Below, in pieces: positions 24,923 through 34,067 of a DNA stretch of 64,000 nt. Position numbers and translations under genes: made by a program. Origin of the DNA: Streptomonospora sp. PA3 (lineage in GTDB: Bacteria; Actinomycetota; Actinomycetes; Streptosporangiales; Streptosporangiaceae); NCBI RefSeq assembly GCF_009728995.1, contig NZ_VTZW01000009.1, positions 615,644 to 679,643 on the forward strand. Direction: 5' to 3'. Numbering within the stretch: position 1 is the first letter of the stretch; every line of letters begins with the position of its first letter. The notes below the pieces were generated by a model. It saw nothing but the letters and a program-made list of their open reading frames with translations. It ran no database searches and was not told the DNA's origin.

Positions 24923-25465
24923 TCACACCCCGGCCGGGCGGTCGATCCGGTAGATGTGGTGCAGCGGTTCGTCGTCGGGGTTGTCGGGCTCCATGGCGCC
25001 GCTGGCCACGCGCTCCAGGCCGGCCTTCTCCAGGGCGCGCCAGGAGGCGGCGTTGGCGGCGACGACGGCGACCATGACCGCCGGCGCCTCCGGGCAGTCG
25101 CGCCAGGTCTTGTCGACGAACGTCCGGATCATCCGGGTGCCGATGCCGCGTCCGATGCGGTCGGGCGGCCCGATCAGGTAGTCGATCGCGACGGCGCCCT
25201 CGGGCACCGCCGTGATCGCCGACAGCGAGGCGAACTCCTCGGGGTAGTCGGCCGGGCGCGACCGCTGCACCAGGCCGACGGGAGCGCCGCCGAGCAGCGC
25301 GAGCCAGTCCTGGGAGGGCTCCTCGCCGCGCGCCGCGGGGCCGAAGTCGCGTGCCACCGCCTCGGCGGAGGTCTCGTGGTTCCACCACCGCGCGACGTGC
25401 GGCTGCGCCAGCCACTCGCACAGCAGCGGAAAGTCCTGCGGGCCGATCCTGCGCCAGGTGAACAT
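24923..25465 (-). CDS. GNAT N-acetyltransferase, AAC(6')-like
   Basis: 180 aa GNAT protein opening FTWRRIGPQDFPLLCEWLAQPHVARWW, a pattern typical of the AAC(6')/siderophore-acetylase branch. The acetyl-CoA binding loop is RIGRGIGTRMIRTFV, and the next helix is ASWRALEKAGLERV. It acetylates an amine substrate using acetyl-CoA in the cytoplasm; relatives modify aminoglycosides, but resistance cannot be claimed from sequence alone. It ends about 130 bp from the NmrA-like gene start and is divergent from PadR. Confidence 0.82.
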   Translation of the reverse strand: MFTWRRIGPQDFPLLCEWLAQPHVARWWNHETSAEAVARDFGPAARGEEPSQDWLALLGGAPVGLVQRSRPADYPEEFASLSAITAVPEGAVAIDYLIGPPDRIGRGIGTRMIRTFVDKTWRDCPEAPAVMVAVVAANAASWRALEKAGLERVASGAMEPDNPDDEPLHHIYRIDRPAGV

Positions 25466-25630
25466 CGTGCCCCCGTGGGGTTCGCGGAGCACCGAGCATA
25501 CGCCGTCCGCAGGGCCGGCGGGCCTGTCGCGCCCGCCGCCTTCGCTGGTGCCGCAACCCGCGCCGCGGGTGTCGGCGACGGGGAAGCATTGCCGACGATC
25601 ACTCGGCGCCGTATGCTCGCAAACGAGTAA

Positions 25631-25640
25631 TCGTATACGA
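25631..25640. promoter_or_regulatory. Palindrome upstream of padR gene
   Basis: TCGTATACGA is a perfect 10-bp palindrome 10 bp before the PadR start, next to CTCG-N4-CGAG; together they give an ATAC/GTAT-rich site suited to PadR autoregulation. Confidence 0.4.
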
Positions 25641-25649
25641 GGGATACAC

Positions 25650-26315
25650 ATGGCCAGTCGCCGCAAAGTGGGCAACCTGCTCGCGCTCGCCGTCCTTTCG
25701 GCCGTCGTGCAGCGCCCGATGCACCCCTACGAGGTCGCCTCCGTGCTGCGCTCCCGCGGCAAGGGCGAGGACATGGAGATCAAGTGGGGCTCCCTCTACA
25801 CCGTGGTGGGCAACCTCGCCAAACACGGGTTCGTGGAAGCGGTCGAGAGCGAGCGCGCGGGCGCCCGTCCGGAGCGGACGATCTACCGGATCACCGACGC
25901 GGGCCGGGCGGAACTCGTCGACTGGGCGAGCGAGCTGGTGTCGACGCCGCAGCCGGAGTGGCCCAGGTTCAAGGCGGGCCTTTCGGTGCTCGCCGCCCTT
26001 GAGCCCGATGAGGCCCTGGAGATGCTCCGGCGCCGGCTTCACGCCCTGGACGCGGGCATCGCTGACCTGCGCGCCGCGCTGGACCGGCACCGCCGGGAGG
26101 TGCCGCGGCTGTTCCTGGTCGAGGACGAGTATGAGATCGCCGTCCGCGAGGCCGAGGCGGAGTGGGTGCGCTCACTCGTGGGCGAACTGTCCTCCGGGAG
26201 CTTCCCCGGCCTGGAGGAGTGGCGCCGCTGGCACGCCGCCGGCGGAGCGCCGACCGGCGGCGCCGGGCAGGCGGGGGCGCCGAGCCCGGCCGACAGAGGG
26301 GAGGCCGACCGATAG
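25650..26315 (+). CDS. PadR-family transcriptional regulator
   Basis: 221 aa. The N-terminal winged helix reads LLALAVLSAVVQRPMHPYEVASVL, IKWGSLYTVVGNLAKHGFVE and RTIYRITDAGRAEL, the standard PadR pattern. A C-terminal helical Vir-type dimerisation domain (about 95-190) follows, with a Gly/Ala-rich tail. It is co-oriented with an FAD monooxygenase starting 197 bp further on, which it may repress. The AT-rich promoter contains the TCGTATACGA palindrome. Inducers of this family are usually aromatic or amphipathic compounds. Confidence 0.88.
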   Translation: MASRRKVGNLLALAVLSAVVQRPMHPYEVASVLRSRGKGEDMEIKWGSLYTVVGNLAKHGFVEAVESERAGARPERTIYRITDAGRAELVDWASELVSTPQPEWPRFKAGLSVLAALEPDEALEMLRRRLHALDAGIADLRAALDRHRREVPRLFLVEDEYEIAVREAEAEWVRSLVGELSSGSFPGLEEWRRWHAAGGAPTGGAGQAGAPSPADRGEADR

Positions 26316-26512
26316 CCGAAAGGCCCCGGCGGAGGTGTTGCAGCACCGCCGCCGAGGCCCCGCCCTCGAACCGAAACCCGGAACAAGCGAGTCCGGTCGC
26401 GACGTGGCAGACGCAGGATATCCGGCTCGCCTCGCGGGGTGCGGTTCGAGAAACCCACCGAACCCCTGAAGGCACCGAACGGTCGGTGCCGCGGAGAATC
26501 CTGAGGAGAGTC

Positions 26513-27751
26513 ATGTCCGGAACACGCAGCGCGCTGGTGATCGGCGGCGGCATCGCAGGCCCCGTCGCCGCGCTGGCGCTGCAGAAGGCGGGAATCGAGG
26601 CGGTGGTCTACGAGGCGCACCCCTCCACCGCCGACGGCATTGGAGGCAGTCTCGCGATCGCGCCGAACGGCCAGGCCGCGCTGGAGGTGGTCGGGGCCCG
26701 CCACGCGGCCGAGGACGGTTCGGTGCCGATCAGCCGCTCGGCGCTGTCGTTCGGCGGCACCGAGGTCGAACTGCCGCACCTGGCGGGGCTGCCGCCGATG
26801 CGGCTCGTGCAGCGCGCCGGGCTGTATCGCGCACTGCACGACCTCGCGCTCTCCCGCGGAATCCGCGTGGAGTACGGCAAGCGCCTCGTGGCGGCCGACG
26901 AGGGGCCCGGCGGTGTCACGGCCCGCTTCGCCGACGGCACGTCGGCGGGCGCGGACGTGCTCGTCGGCGCGGACGGCATCCACTCCGCGGTCCGCAAGCT
27001 GATCGACCCCGGGGCGCCCGACCCGGGCCACACCGGCGTGCTGGGTCTCGAAGGGGTGGCGGACCACCGCGTGGGGCGCGAACCCGGCTCGCTGAACTTC
27101 GCCTTCGGTAAACGGGCCTACTACCTCTACTGGCCCCTCCCCGACGGCCGCACCGGCTGGGGCGCCAACCTCCCCCAGGACGGGCCGATGACCCTCACCG
27201 AGGCGCGCGAGGTCCGGCCCGAGGCGTGGGCGCGGCGGCTGCGCGAGATCTACGGCGACGACGACCCGGGCGGCCGGCTGGTGCGCAGCACTCCGGCCGA
27301 TCGGCTGCAGGCGGCCGGGTCGCTGCACATCCTGCCGCATGTGCCGCACTGGCACAGCGATCGCATGGTGCTGGTGGGCGACGCGGTGCACGCACCGTCC
27401 AACAGTTCCGGCCAGGGCGCGTCCCTGGCCGTGGAGAGCGCCGTCGAGCTGGCCCGCTGCCTGCGCGACCTGCCCGACGCCCCCCGCGCGTTCGCCGCCT
27501 ACGAGCGCCTGCGCCGTCCGCGGGTGGAGAAGGTCGCCGCCCGCGCGGCCAAGACGAACACGCTCAAGGCCCCCGGCCCCGCCGCCCGTGTGCTGATGCC
27601 GGTACTGATGCGGCTCCTCCTGCGGACGGCGCTCAGGCCGGAGAGGACCTTCGGCGCCGAACAGAGGTACCGGATCGACTGGGACGCCCCCGTGCGGGAG
27701 CCGGAGCCCGGGGCGGGCGCCGCAAGCTCTGCGGCCGGCAGCGGGCGCTGA
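26513..27751 (+). CDS. FAD-dependent monooxygenase (aromatic hydroxylase type)
   Basis: 412 aa group A flavin monooxygenase. The GxGxxG FAD motif is VIGGGIAGPVAALALQKAGI, the DG motif is VGADGIHSAVRKLI, and the GD motif is MVLVGDAVHAPSNSSGQGAS. It hydroxylates or epoxidises an aromatic or polyketide-like substrate using NAD(P)H and O2. GAGGAG precedes the ATG closely. PadR lies upstream in the same direction, suggesting a xenobiotic-responsive pair. Substrate not assignable. Confidence 0.88.
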   Translation: MSGTRSALVIGGGIAGPVAALALQKAGIEAVVYEAHPSTADGIGGSLAIAPNGQAALEVVGARHAAEDGSVPISRSALSFGGTEVELPHLAGLPPMRLVQRAGLYRALHDLALSRGIRVEYGKRLVAADEGPGGVTARFADGTSAGADVLVGADGIHSAVRKLIDPGAPDPGHTGVLGLEGVADHRVGREPGSLNFAFGKRAYYLYWPLPDGRTGWGANLPQDGPMTLTEAREVRPEAWARRLREIYGDDDPGGRLVRSTPADRLQAAGSLHILPHVPHWHSDRMVLVGDAVHAPSNSSGQGASLAVESAVELARCLRDLPDAPRAFAAYERLRRPRVEKVAARAAKTNTLKAPGPAARVLMPVLMRLLLRTALRPERTFGAEQRYRIDWDAPVREPEPGAGAASSAAGSGR

Positions 27752-27951
27752 ACCGGGCGGTCCGCGGTGGGGCCGGGGCGGTGCGCACCCCCGGCCCCAC
27801 CGGCGGGAGGGCCGGAGGCCGGCCTCGGGGCGACCAGGCGGCTACGCGCATGCAGTCAGCCGTGCGCCGGCGATGGCCCGGATTCCACACCGGTCTTCGA
27901 GGCCGGTCGGCGGGGGGCAGAGTTCGGCGGCGTGCGGCGCCGCGTGCCCTC

Positions 27952-28332
27952 TCAGTCGGCGCCTCGGGCCGGCGGGTCGCCGCCGTCGAGGCGGACGGTG
28001 ACCGTCACCCGGCCTGCGGCGTCGGTCTCGGCGACCGCGTGGCCGGTGCGGACACCTTCGTCCAGGTCCAGCGAGATCGGGCCTCCCGCGCCGGTGAAGT
28101 TGCGCCACCACTGCTTGCGCTCGGGCATCATGACGCTGATCGCGACCGTTCCCCCTTGGCGCCGGTAGCCCACGGGGGTGGAGAACGTGCGCCCCGAGCG
28201 CCGCCCGGTATAGGTGACGACCGTCAGGCGCCTGCGCATGAAGCGCCCCCAGCGCGGCGAGTGGCGCAGTGCGGACACGCAGGCGTTGACGGGGCGGGTC
28301 AGGCGGCGGGGGAGCGGTCCCTTGTATCGCAC
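27952..28332 (-). CDS. Deazaflavin (F420)-dependent nitroreductase-like protein
   Basis: 126 aa, short member of the split beta-barrel Ddn/DUF385 family: LTVVTYTGRRSGRTFSTPVGY, then PERKQWWRNFTGAGGPISLDL. Family members use reduced F420 for reductions or act as uncharacterised flavin-binding proteins. GTG start at 28332 with GGAGG upstream. Divergent from a TetR regulator 160 bp away, which probably controls it. Length is near the family minimum (about 130-150 aa). Confidence 0.78.
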   Translation of the reverse strand: MRYKGPLPRRLTRPVNACVSALRHSPRWGRFMRRRLTVVTYTGRRSGRTFSTPVGYRRQGGTVAISVMMPERKQWWRNFTGAGGPISLDLDEGVRTGHAVAETDAAGRVTVTVRLDGGDPPARGAD

Positions 28333-28492
28333 GGGGCCTCCAGGCGTGGGGTGGGCGGGCGGTGCGTGAGCGCCGGGCGCGGCCGGCTTCGCCGCGGCGG
28401 CGGGACCCGTGCGGGTGGACGCGGACGCGGGTCCGCCGCCACACTAGCCGGATAAGTGGAGACCCCCGTCCGGTTGCACGGAAGTGAGAGGA

Positions 28493-29176
28493 ATGGCCGC
28501 CGAGGACTCTCGCATGGCGCCCGGCCGCGCCGCTCCGGCCGCAGGCCCGGGTCTGCGTGCCGACGCCCGGCACAACCGCAACCGGATCCTGGAGGTCGCC
28601 GCCGAACTGCTGGCCGAGCGCGGGATCGACGTGCCCATGGCCGCGATCGCCAGGAACGCGGGTGTGGGCGTGGCGACCCTCTACCGCCGGTTCCCCACCC
28701 GGCAGGACCTCCTCCGCGAGGTCTTCGCCGACGGGTTCGCCGCGTGCGAGGCGGCGATCGACGACGCGCTGGCCGATTCCGGGCCCGATCCGTGGGACGC
28801 CTTCCGCACCGCCGTCGAGCAGGTCTGCGCCGTGCAGGCCGGCGACCGGGGCTTCAACGCGGCGTTCGTCGCGGCCTACTTCCAGGAGTTCGGAGTCGGC
28901 GGGGAGCTGGACCGCGTCATGCGGGGCCTGGCCGAGCTGACCAGGCGCGCCAAGGACGCCGGCCGGCTGCGCGCCGACTTCGCCCCCGAGGACTTCACGC
29001 TGCTGGTCATGGCCAACAGCGGGATCTCGGCCCGGTCGCCGGAGGCGGCGCGGGCCGCGTCCAGGCGGCTCGTGGCCTACCTGCTCGACGCCTTCCGCGC
29101 CGACAGGACCGCCCCGTCCGAGCCCCTCCCGCCGCCCGCCCCACTCGACCTCTACGACGCGCTGCGCCTGCGGTAG
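28493..29176 (+). CDS. TetR-family transcriptional regulator
   Basis: 227 aa. HTH region NRNRILEVAAELLAERGIDV, AIARNAGVGVATLYRRFPTRQDLL. The C-terminal ligand domain is of the common TetR_C type, including AAYFQEFGVGGELDRVM. The ATG at 28493 was chosen over GTG at 28484 because AGAGGA precedes it, although spacing is tight. Divergent from the F420-type gene; a loose CACT-N9-AGTG dyad at 28442-28458 could be its operator. Ligand unknown. Confidence 0.86.
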   Translation: MAAEDSRMAPGRAAPAAGPGLRADARHNRNRILEVAAELLAERGIDVPMAAIARNAGVGVATLYRRFPTRQDLLREVFADGFAACEAAIDDALADSGPDPWDAFRTAVEQVCAVQAGDRGFNAAFVAAYFQEFGVGGELDRVMRGLAELTRRAKDAGRLRADFAPEDFTLLVMANSGISARSPEAARAASRRLVAYLLDAFRADRTAPSEPLPPPAPLDLYDALRLR

Positions 29177-29228
29177 GGCGTGATCGGCCGTACCGGGGCA
29201 GGGGCCGGATCGGGCGCGCGGAGCCGGA

Positions 29229-30857
29229 TCAGGCGTCGGTGTCGACGCCTCCGGCCAGCAGCGGCTCCAGGACCAGGTCGGGGTTGTCGCGCTCGACCAC
29301 GCGCAGCCGGTACTTGTTGGGCAGCAGGACCAGCAGCTCGCCGTCGGAGCGGCGCTTGAGCACCTCGCAGCCGGAGAGGGCGTGAGCTTTGGGCGCGGAG
29401 TCGGCGTCGGTGCGCCGGGCCAGCGAGTACTCCAGGTGCGCCAGGTCGATGGGGGCGTTGAACTCCTCGGACATGCGGTGGGCGACCACGTCGAACTGCA
29501 GCGGGCCCACCGCGGCCAGCACCGGCGCCTGCTCGCCGCGCACATCGGAGGTCAGCACCTGCACGACGCCTTCGGCGTCGAGCTGGGCGATGCCGCGCTG
29601 GAACTGCTTGTAGCGCCCGGAGTCCTTGGCGCGGGCCACGGCGAAGTGCTCGGGGGAGAAGCTGGGGATGGGGGCGAACTCCACCTTGGGCCCGGCGTAG
29701 AGGGTGTCGCCCACGCTCAGCGCGGCGGCGTTGACCAGCGCGATCACGTCGCCGGGGTAGGCGGTCTCGATGGTGGAGCGCTCGCTGCCGAAGACGGCCT
29801 GGGTGTACTTGGTGGCGAAGGGCTTGCCGGTGGCGGCGTGGGTGAGGACCATGCCGCGCTCGAAGCGGCCCGAGGCGATGCGCAGGAAGGCCATGCGGTC
29901 GCGGTGGGCCTTGTCCATGTTGGCCTGCATCTTGAACACCTGGCCGGAGAACGGCGCGGAGATGGGGCGCCGCCCGCCGCGGGCGTCGGCGGGGTCGTGG
30001 GGCGCCGGCGCCAGCCGCACCAGCGCCTCCAGCAGTTGGGACACGCCGAAGTTGGGCAGCGCGGCGCCGAAGAGCACCGGCGAGGACTGCCCGGCCAAAA
30101 ACGACTCCTCGTCGAAGTGGGCGCCGATCTCCTCCAGCAGCTCCAGCTCCTCGGTGGCCTGGACCCACTCCTCGCCCTCGACCTCGGCGGCCTGCTCGGC
30201 GTCCATGCGCTCCTCCAGGGCGCGGGTGGCGCCGCCGGGGGTGCGGGAGAGCTTGGTGTAGGAGCCCTCGGCGCGGTCGATGAGGCCGCGGAAGTCGCCG
30301 GCGATGCCCACCGGCCAGTTCAGCGGGGTGGGCCGCAGGCCGATGCGCTGCTCGATCTCGTCCAGCAGCTCCAGCGGTTCGCGGCCGGGCCGGTCCCACT
30401 TGTTGACGAAGGTGATGACCGGGGTGTTGCGGGAGCGGCAGACGTCGAACAGCTTGAGGGTCTGGGGCTCCAGGCCCTTGGCCGAGTCCAGCAGCATGAT
30501 CGCGCAGTCCACCGCCGAGAGTACCCGGTAGGTGTCCTCGGAGAAGTCGGCGTGGCCGGGGGTGTCGAGCAGGTTGAGCACGCAGTCGCCGTAGTCGATG
30601 CGCAGGGCGGCGGAGGTGATGGAGATGCCGCGCGCCTGCTCCATCTCCATCCAGTCGGAGGTCACCCCCCGGCGCGAGCCCTTGCCGTGCACGGCGCCGG
30701 CCGAGGTGATCGCGGCGGCGTGCAGGGCCAGCGCCTCGGTGAGGGTGGACTTGCCGGCGTCGGGGTGGGAGATGACGGCGAAGGTGCGCCGCCGGGCCGC
30801 CTCCTCGGCGACCTCCGCGCTGGTCTTGGTGTCGGTTTCTGAGGCCGTGGTACTCAC
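29229..30857 (-). CDS. prfC: Peptide chain release factor 3 (RF3)
   Basis: 542 aa translational GTPase that recycles RF1/RF2 from the ribosome after peptide release. G1 AVISHPDAGKSTLTE, the RF3 signature RRGVTSDWMEMEQARGISIT, G3 LDTPGHADFSEDTYR and G4 FVNKWDR are all intact. Domains II and III follow, with FSGQVFKMQANMDKAHRDR. Length equals the normal RF3 length. GTG start. The MerR gene 16 bp upstream on the same strand may be co-transcribed. This is a housekeeping gene amid accessory units. Confidence 0.97.
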   Translation of the reverse strand: MSTTASETDTKTSAEVAEEAARRRTFAVISHPDAGKSTLTEALALHAAAITSAGAVHGKGSRRGVTSDWMEMEQARGISITSAALRIDYGDCVLNLLDTPGHADFSEDTYRVLSAVDCAIMLLDSAKGLEPQTLKLFDVCRSRNTPVITFVNKWDRPGREPLELLDEIEQRIGLRPTPLNWPVGIAGDFRGLIDRAEGSYTKLSRTPGGATRALEERMDAEQAAEVEGEEWVQATEELELLEEIGAHFDEESFLAGQSSPVLFGAALPNFGVSQLLEALVRLAPAPHDPADARGGRRPISAPFSGQVFKMQANMDKAHRDRMAFLRIASGRFERGMVLTHAATGKPFATKYTQAVFGSERSTIETAYPGDVIALVNAAALSVGDTLYAGPKVEFAPIPSFSPEHFAVARAKDSGRYKQFQRGIAQLDAEGVVQVLTSDVRGEQAPVLAAVGPLQFDVVAHRMSEEFNAPIDLAHLEYSLARRTDADSAPKAHALSGCEVLKRRSDGELLVLLPNKYRLRVVERDNPDLVLEPLLAGGVDTDA

Positions 30858-30873
30858 CGCTGCTGCTGTTTCC

Positions 30874-31287
30874 TCACCTGTGGTCGATCGGGGCCGGGTG
30901 CGTGCGCCGCCGATGGCGCAGCCGGTGGGCGAACTCCTCGGCCATGGCCAACTGCTCGCGCAGCACGCGGCAGCGCTCGTCGGCCGCCTGCTCGAACGCG
31001 TCCAGCCGGGCCGCCAGGGCCGCCCGCCGGTCCTCGGCCAGTCCCGGCTCGGCCAGGCCGTCGAGGGTCTGCAGCAGGTCGCGGGTCTCCTCCAGGCTGA
31101 AGTCGAGCGGTTTCATCCGCTTGATCAGCAGCAGCCGGTCGACGTCGGCCTCGGTGTAGAGCCGGAATCCGCCGCGCGAGCGGGCCGAGGGCTCTACCAG
31201 CCCGACTTCGCCGTAGTAGCGGATCGTCCGCAGCGACAGGCCCGTGCGCTGGGCGACCTGGCCGATCTGCATGTGCTCGGCGCCCAT
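30874..31287 (-). CDS. MerR-family transcriptional regulator
   Basis: 137 aa. MerR HTH: MQIGQVAQRTGLSLRTIRYY, EVGLVEPSARSRGGFRLY; then a dimerising helix and a His/Arg-rich tail. It lacks the cysteines of metal-type MerR proteins, so it belongs to the drug or stress branch. The start at 31287 has GGGAGGTG 6 nt upstream; an internal ATG at 31272 is less likely. It may be co-transcribed with prfC or regulate the divergent flavoprotein/MFS unit. Confidence 0.86.
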   Translation of the reverse strand: MGAEHMQIGQVAQRTGLSLRTIRYYGEVGLVEPSARSRGGFRLYTEADVDRLLLIKRMKPLDFSLEETRDLLQTLDGLAEPGLAEDRRAALAARLDAFEQAADERCRVLREQLAMAEEFAHRLRHRRRTHPAPIDHR

Positions 31288-31392
31288 GGACGCACCTCCC
31301 GGGTCCGACTCTACCCGTACGTGAGAAACGACGGTCCAGGACAGGGGGCGCCGCTTCGCCGGCGGCTCGGGACGAGGCACTGCTTTTGCGTG

Positions 31393-31477
31393 GATCGACA
31401 TTGATCGATGGTTGATTTCATTGATGGGAGTCGATAAATTCGCCTTCACGCACATAGATCGACGAACATCAATGAAA
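31393..31477 (+). promoter_or_regulatory. AT-rich promoter region with ars-operator-like inverted repeats
   Basis: TTTCATTGATG (31416-31426) and CATCAATGAAA (31467-31477) are perfect 11-bp inverted copies. Further CATTGATCGATG and ATCGAC words lie around 31399-31411 and 31457-31463. ATTGAT...ATCAAT spacing is typical of ArsR-family operators. The region precedes the flavoprotein/MFS pair. Confidence 0.5.
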
Positions 31478-31486
31478 GGGGTCTCC

Positions 31487-32836
31487 ATGTCTGAGGCGCA
31501 TCCGGTCGTGGTGATCGGCGCGGGCCCGGTGGGACTGGCCGCCGCTGCGGAGCTGGCCGAGAGGGGCTTGCCGGTGCTGGTCCTGGACAAGGGCGCCCGC
31601 GCGGGCGCCGCGGTGCGCGAATGGGGACACGTGCGGCTCTTCTCGTCCTGGCGCGACCTGGTCTCCCCGGCCGCCGAGCGGCTGCTGGCCGAGCGCGGGT
31701 GGACCCGCCCCGACCCGGTCGGCTACCCGACCGGCGCCCAGTGGGCCGAGACCTACCTGGAGCCCCTGGCCGCGGCGCTCGGCGACCGGGTGCACCTGGG
31801 CGCCGAGGTCGTCGGGGTGTGCCGGCGGGGACGCGACCGGGTGGTCGACGCCGACCGCGCCGAACTGCCCTTCACCGTGCGCGTCCGCGACTCGCGCGGC
31901 GGCGAGCGGCGCATCACCGCTCGCGCCGTGGTCGACGCCTCGGGCACCTGGGGCACCCCCAACCCGCTGGGCGGCGACGGCCTGCCCGCCCTCGGCGAGG
32001 CGGCCGCCGCCGACCGCATCGCCTACCGGATCCCCGACCTCGCCGACCCCGCTCTCCGCGCCCGCTACGCCGGCCGCCGCACGGCCGTGGTGGGCAGCGG
32101 CCACTCGGCGCTGACGGCGCTGGTCGCCCTCGCCGGACTCGCCGAGGAGGCGCCCGGCACGCGCGCGCTGTGGGTGCTGCGCCGCGGCGCCGTCGGCGAC
32201 GCGTTCGGCGGCGGGCAGGACGACGGCCTCCCCGCCCGCGGCGCCCTCGGCGAGCGGGCCCGAGCCGCCATGGCCTCCGGTCGCATCGAGGCGGCCACCG
32301 GATTCGCCACCGCCGATGTGCGCGCGGGCGACTCCGGCGTAGTGTTGGCCGACGAGGAGGGCCGGGCGCTCGACCCGGTAGACGAGGTGATCGCGCTGAC
32401 GGGATTCCGCCCGGACCTGGCACCGCTGGGGGAGCTGCGCCTGGGCCTGGACCCCGCGCTCCAGGCGCCCGTCGAGCTGGCCCCGCTCATCGACCCCAAC
32501 GTGCACTCCTGCGGCACCGTCTACCCGCACGGCGCCGCCGAGCTGTCCCACCCCGAGCCCGGCTTCTACCTGGCGGGGATGAAGTCCTACGGCCGCGCGC
32601 CCACCTTCCTGGCGCTGACCGGGTTCGAGCAGGTCCGCAGCATCGCCGCCGCGCTCGCCGGCGACCACGCCGCAGCGGCGCGGGTGGAGCTGACCCTGCC
32701 CGAGACCGGCGTGTGCCAGGGATCGGGGCTCGCCGACGAGACCGGCGCTCCGGAGGACTCCGCGGCGGGCGGCTGCTGCGGACCCGCACCGCTTCCGGTG
32801 GAGGTGGAACGCCCGGCCGCCGTGCCGCTGCCTTGA
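31487..32836 (+). CDS. NAD(P)-binding flavoprotein oxidoreductase, ars-associated type
   Basis: 449 aa. FAD-binding VVVIGAGPVGLAAAAELAERG at the N-terminus and a second dinucleotide site TAVVGSGHSALTALVAL. A late LTGFRPDLAPLGELRLGL and GFYLAGMKSYGRAPTFL complete the fold. The C-terminal tail carries a cysteine cluster (GVCQGSG, then GGCCGP) that could bind a soft metal or metalloid. Proteins of this type occur in actinobacterial arsenic islands beside ArsR and efflux genes. AAAGGGG precedes the ATG by 5 nt. The following MFS gene is translationally coupled. Role in arsenical oxidation or reduction is inferred from context and the ars-like operator only. Confidence 0.7.
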   Translation: MSEAHPVVVIGAGPVGLAAAAELAERGLPVLVLDKGARAGAAVREWGHVRLFSSWRDLVSPAAERLLAERGWTRPDPVGYPTGAQWAETYLEPLAAALGDRVHLGAEVVGVCRRGRDRVVDADRAELPFTVRVRDSRGGERRITARAVVDASGTWGTPNPLGGDGLPALGEAAAADRIAYRIPDLADPALRARYAGRRTAVVGSGHSALTALVALAGLAEEAPGTRALWVLRRGAVGDAFGGGQDDGLPARGALGERARAAMASGRIEAATGFATADVRAGDSGVVLADEEGRALDPVDEVIALTGFRPDLAPLGELRLGLDPALQAPVELAPLIDPNVHSCGTVYPHGAAELSHPEPGFYLAGMKSYGRAPTFLALTGFEQVRSIAAALAGDHAAAARVELTLPETGVCQGSGLADETGAPEDSAAGGCCGPAPLPVEVERPAAVPLP

Positions 32837-34053
32837 GGCCGCGGCCCGGCACCGGCGCCGCCGCGGTTCTGGCTGATCCGCGGCGGCGCCGCGCGCTGGC
32901 CGCTCTCTGCGTCACCGTGACCACCAGCTACGGCGTGCTGTACTACGCGTTTCCCGTGCTGGCCCCGGCGATCAGTGCCGACACGGGCTGGTCGCTGTGG
33001 GCGGTCACCGCCGCGTTCTCCGCGGCCCAGGTCGTGACGGCGGTGGCCGGGGCCGGGGTGGGCCGGCTGCTGGAGCGGGTGGGACCGCGGACGGTCATGA
33101 CCGCCGCCGCGCTGATCGGCACCGCCGCGACGGCGGGGATGGCGCTGGCTCCCGGCCTGTGGGGCTTCGCGGCCGCCTGGCTGTGCGCCGGAGCCGCGAT
33201 GTCCGGCCTGTTCTACCCGCCGGCGTTCGCCGCGCTCACCGCGTGGTTCGGCGCCGCCCGCACGACGGCGGTGACGGTCCTGACCCTGGTCGCCGGGCTG
33301 TCCAGCACCGTCTTCGCCCCGCTTACCGCCGCACTGGAGGCCGGGCTGGGATGGCGCGGCGCCTACCTCGTGCTGGCCGCGATCCTGCTGGTCGTGGTGG
33401 CTCCGCTGCACGGGTTCGCGCTGACGCCGCCCTGGCCCGCCGCGAGCAGGCACGCACGGTCCCGCGGCGGGCCGAACATCGTCCGCACGATCGCCCAGCG
33501 GCGGTTCCTGGCCCTGACCGCGGCCCTGACGCTGGGCGCCTTCGGGGTGTACGCGGTGGTGGTCAACCAGGTGCCGCTGCTGCAGGCGCGCGGGTTCGAC
33601 ACGGCGACCGCGGCCTGGGTGCTGGGCGTCGGCGGCATCGGCCAGGTGCTGGGCCGGCTCGCCTACCTCCCGCTGGAGGCCCGCACCGGTGCGCGGGGCC
33701 GCGCGGTACTCGTGCTCGCCGGATGCGCGGCGACGACCGGACTGCTGGCCGCGGTCCCGGGCCCCGCGGCCGCCGTCCTGCTGCTGGGGCTGCTCGCGGG
33801 AGTGGCGCGCGGCGCCTTCACGCTGCTGCAGGCGACCGCGGTCGCCGACCGGTGGGGCACCGAGCGCTACGCCACGCTGAACGGCATCCTGCACACGCCG
33901 CTGATGCTGGCGATCGCCCTGGCCCCCTGGGCCGGCGCCGCCCTCGCCGGGCCGCTGGGCGGCTATCCGGCGCTGTTCGCCGCGCTGGCCGCGATCGGCG
34001 GCCTGGGCGCCGTCGCCGCGCTGGCCACCCGCCCCGCCCCCGGCCGCGGGTGA
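32833..34053 (+). CDS. MFS efflux transporter coupled to the flavoprotein
   Basis: 406 aa, 12 predicted helices, with the usual MFS loop motif in the form GVGRLLERVGPRTVM and a second-half GRLAYLPLEARTGARGR. The chosen TTG start at 32833 overlaps the flavoprotein stop as TTGA; no ATG or GTG fits the frame near the first helix. It is most likely an exporter of the flavoprotein's product. It ends 14 bp from the convergent LacI gene. Confidence 0.8.
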   Translation: MRPRPGTGAAAVLADPRRRRALAALCVTVTTSYGVLYYAFPVLAPAISADTGWSLWAVTAAFSAAQVVTAVAGAGVGRLLERVGPRTVMTAAALIGTAATAGMALAPGLWGFAAAWLCAGAAMSGLFYPPAFAALTAWFGAARTTAVTVLTLVAGLSSTVFAPLTAALEAGLGWRGAYLVLAAILLVVVAPLHGFALTPPWPAASRHARSRGGPNIVRTIAQRRFLALTAALTLGAFGVYAVVVNQVPLLQARGFDTATAAWVLGVGGIGQVLGRLAYLPLEARTGARGRAVLVLAGCAATTGLLAAVPGPAAAVLLLGLLAGVARGAFTLLQATAVADRWGTERYATLNGILHTPLMLAIALAPWAGAALAGPLGGYPALFAALAAIGGLGAVAALATRPAPGRG

Positions 34054-34067
34054 CGCCGCGCCCGCCC

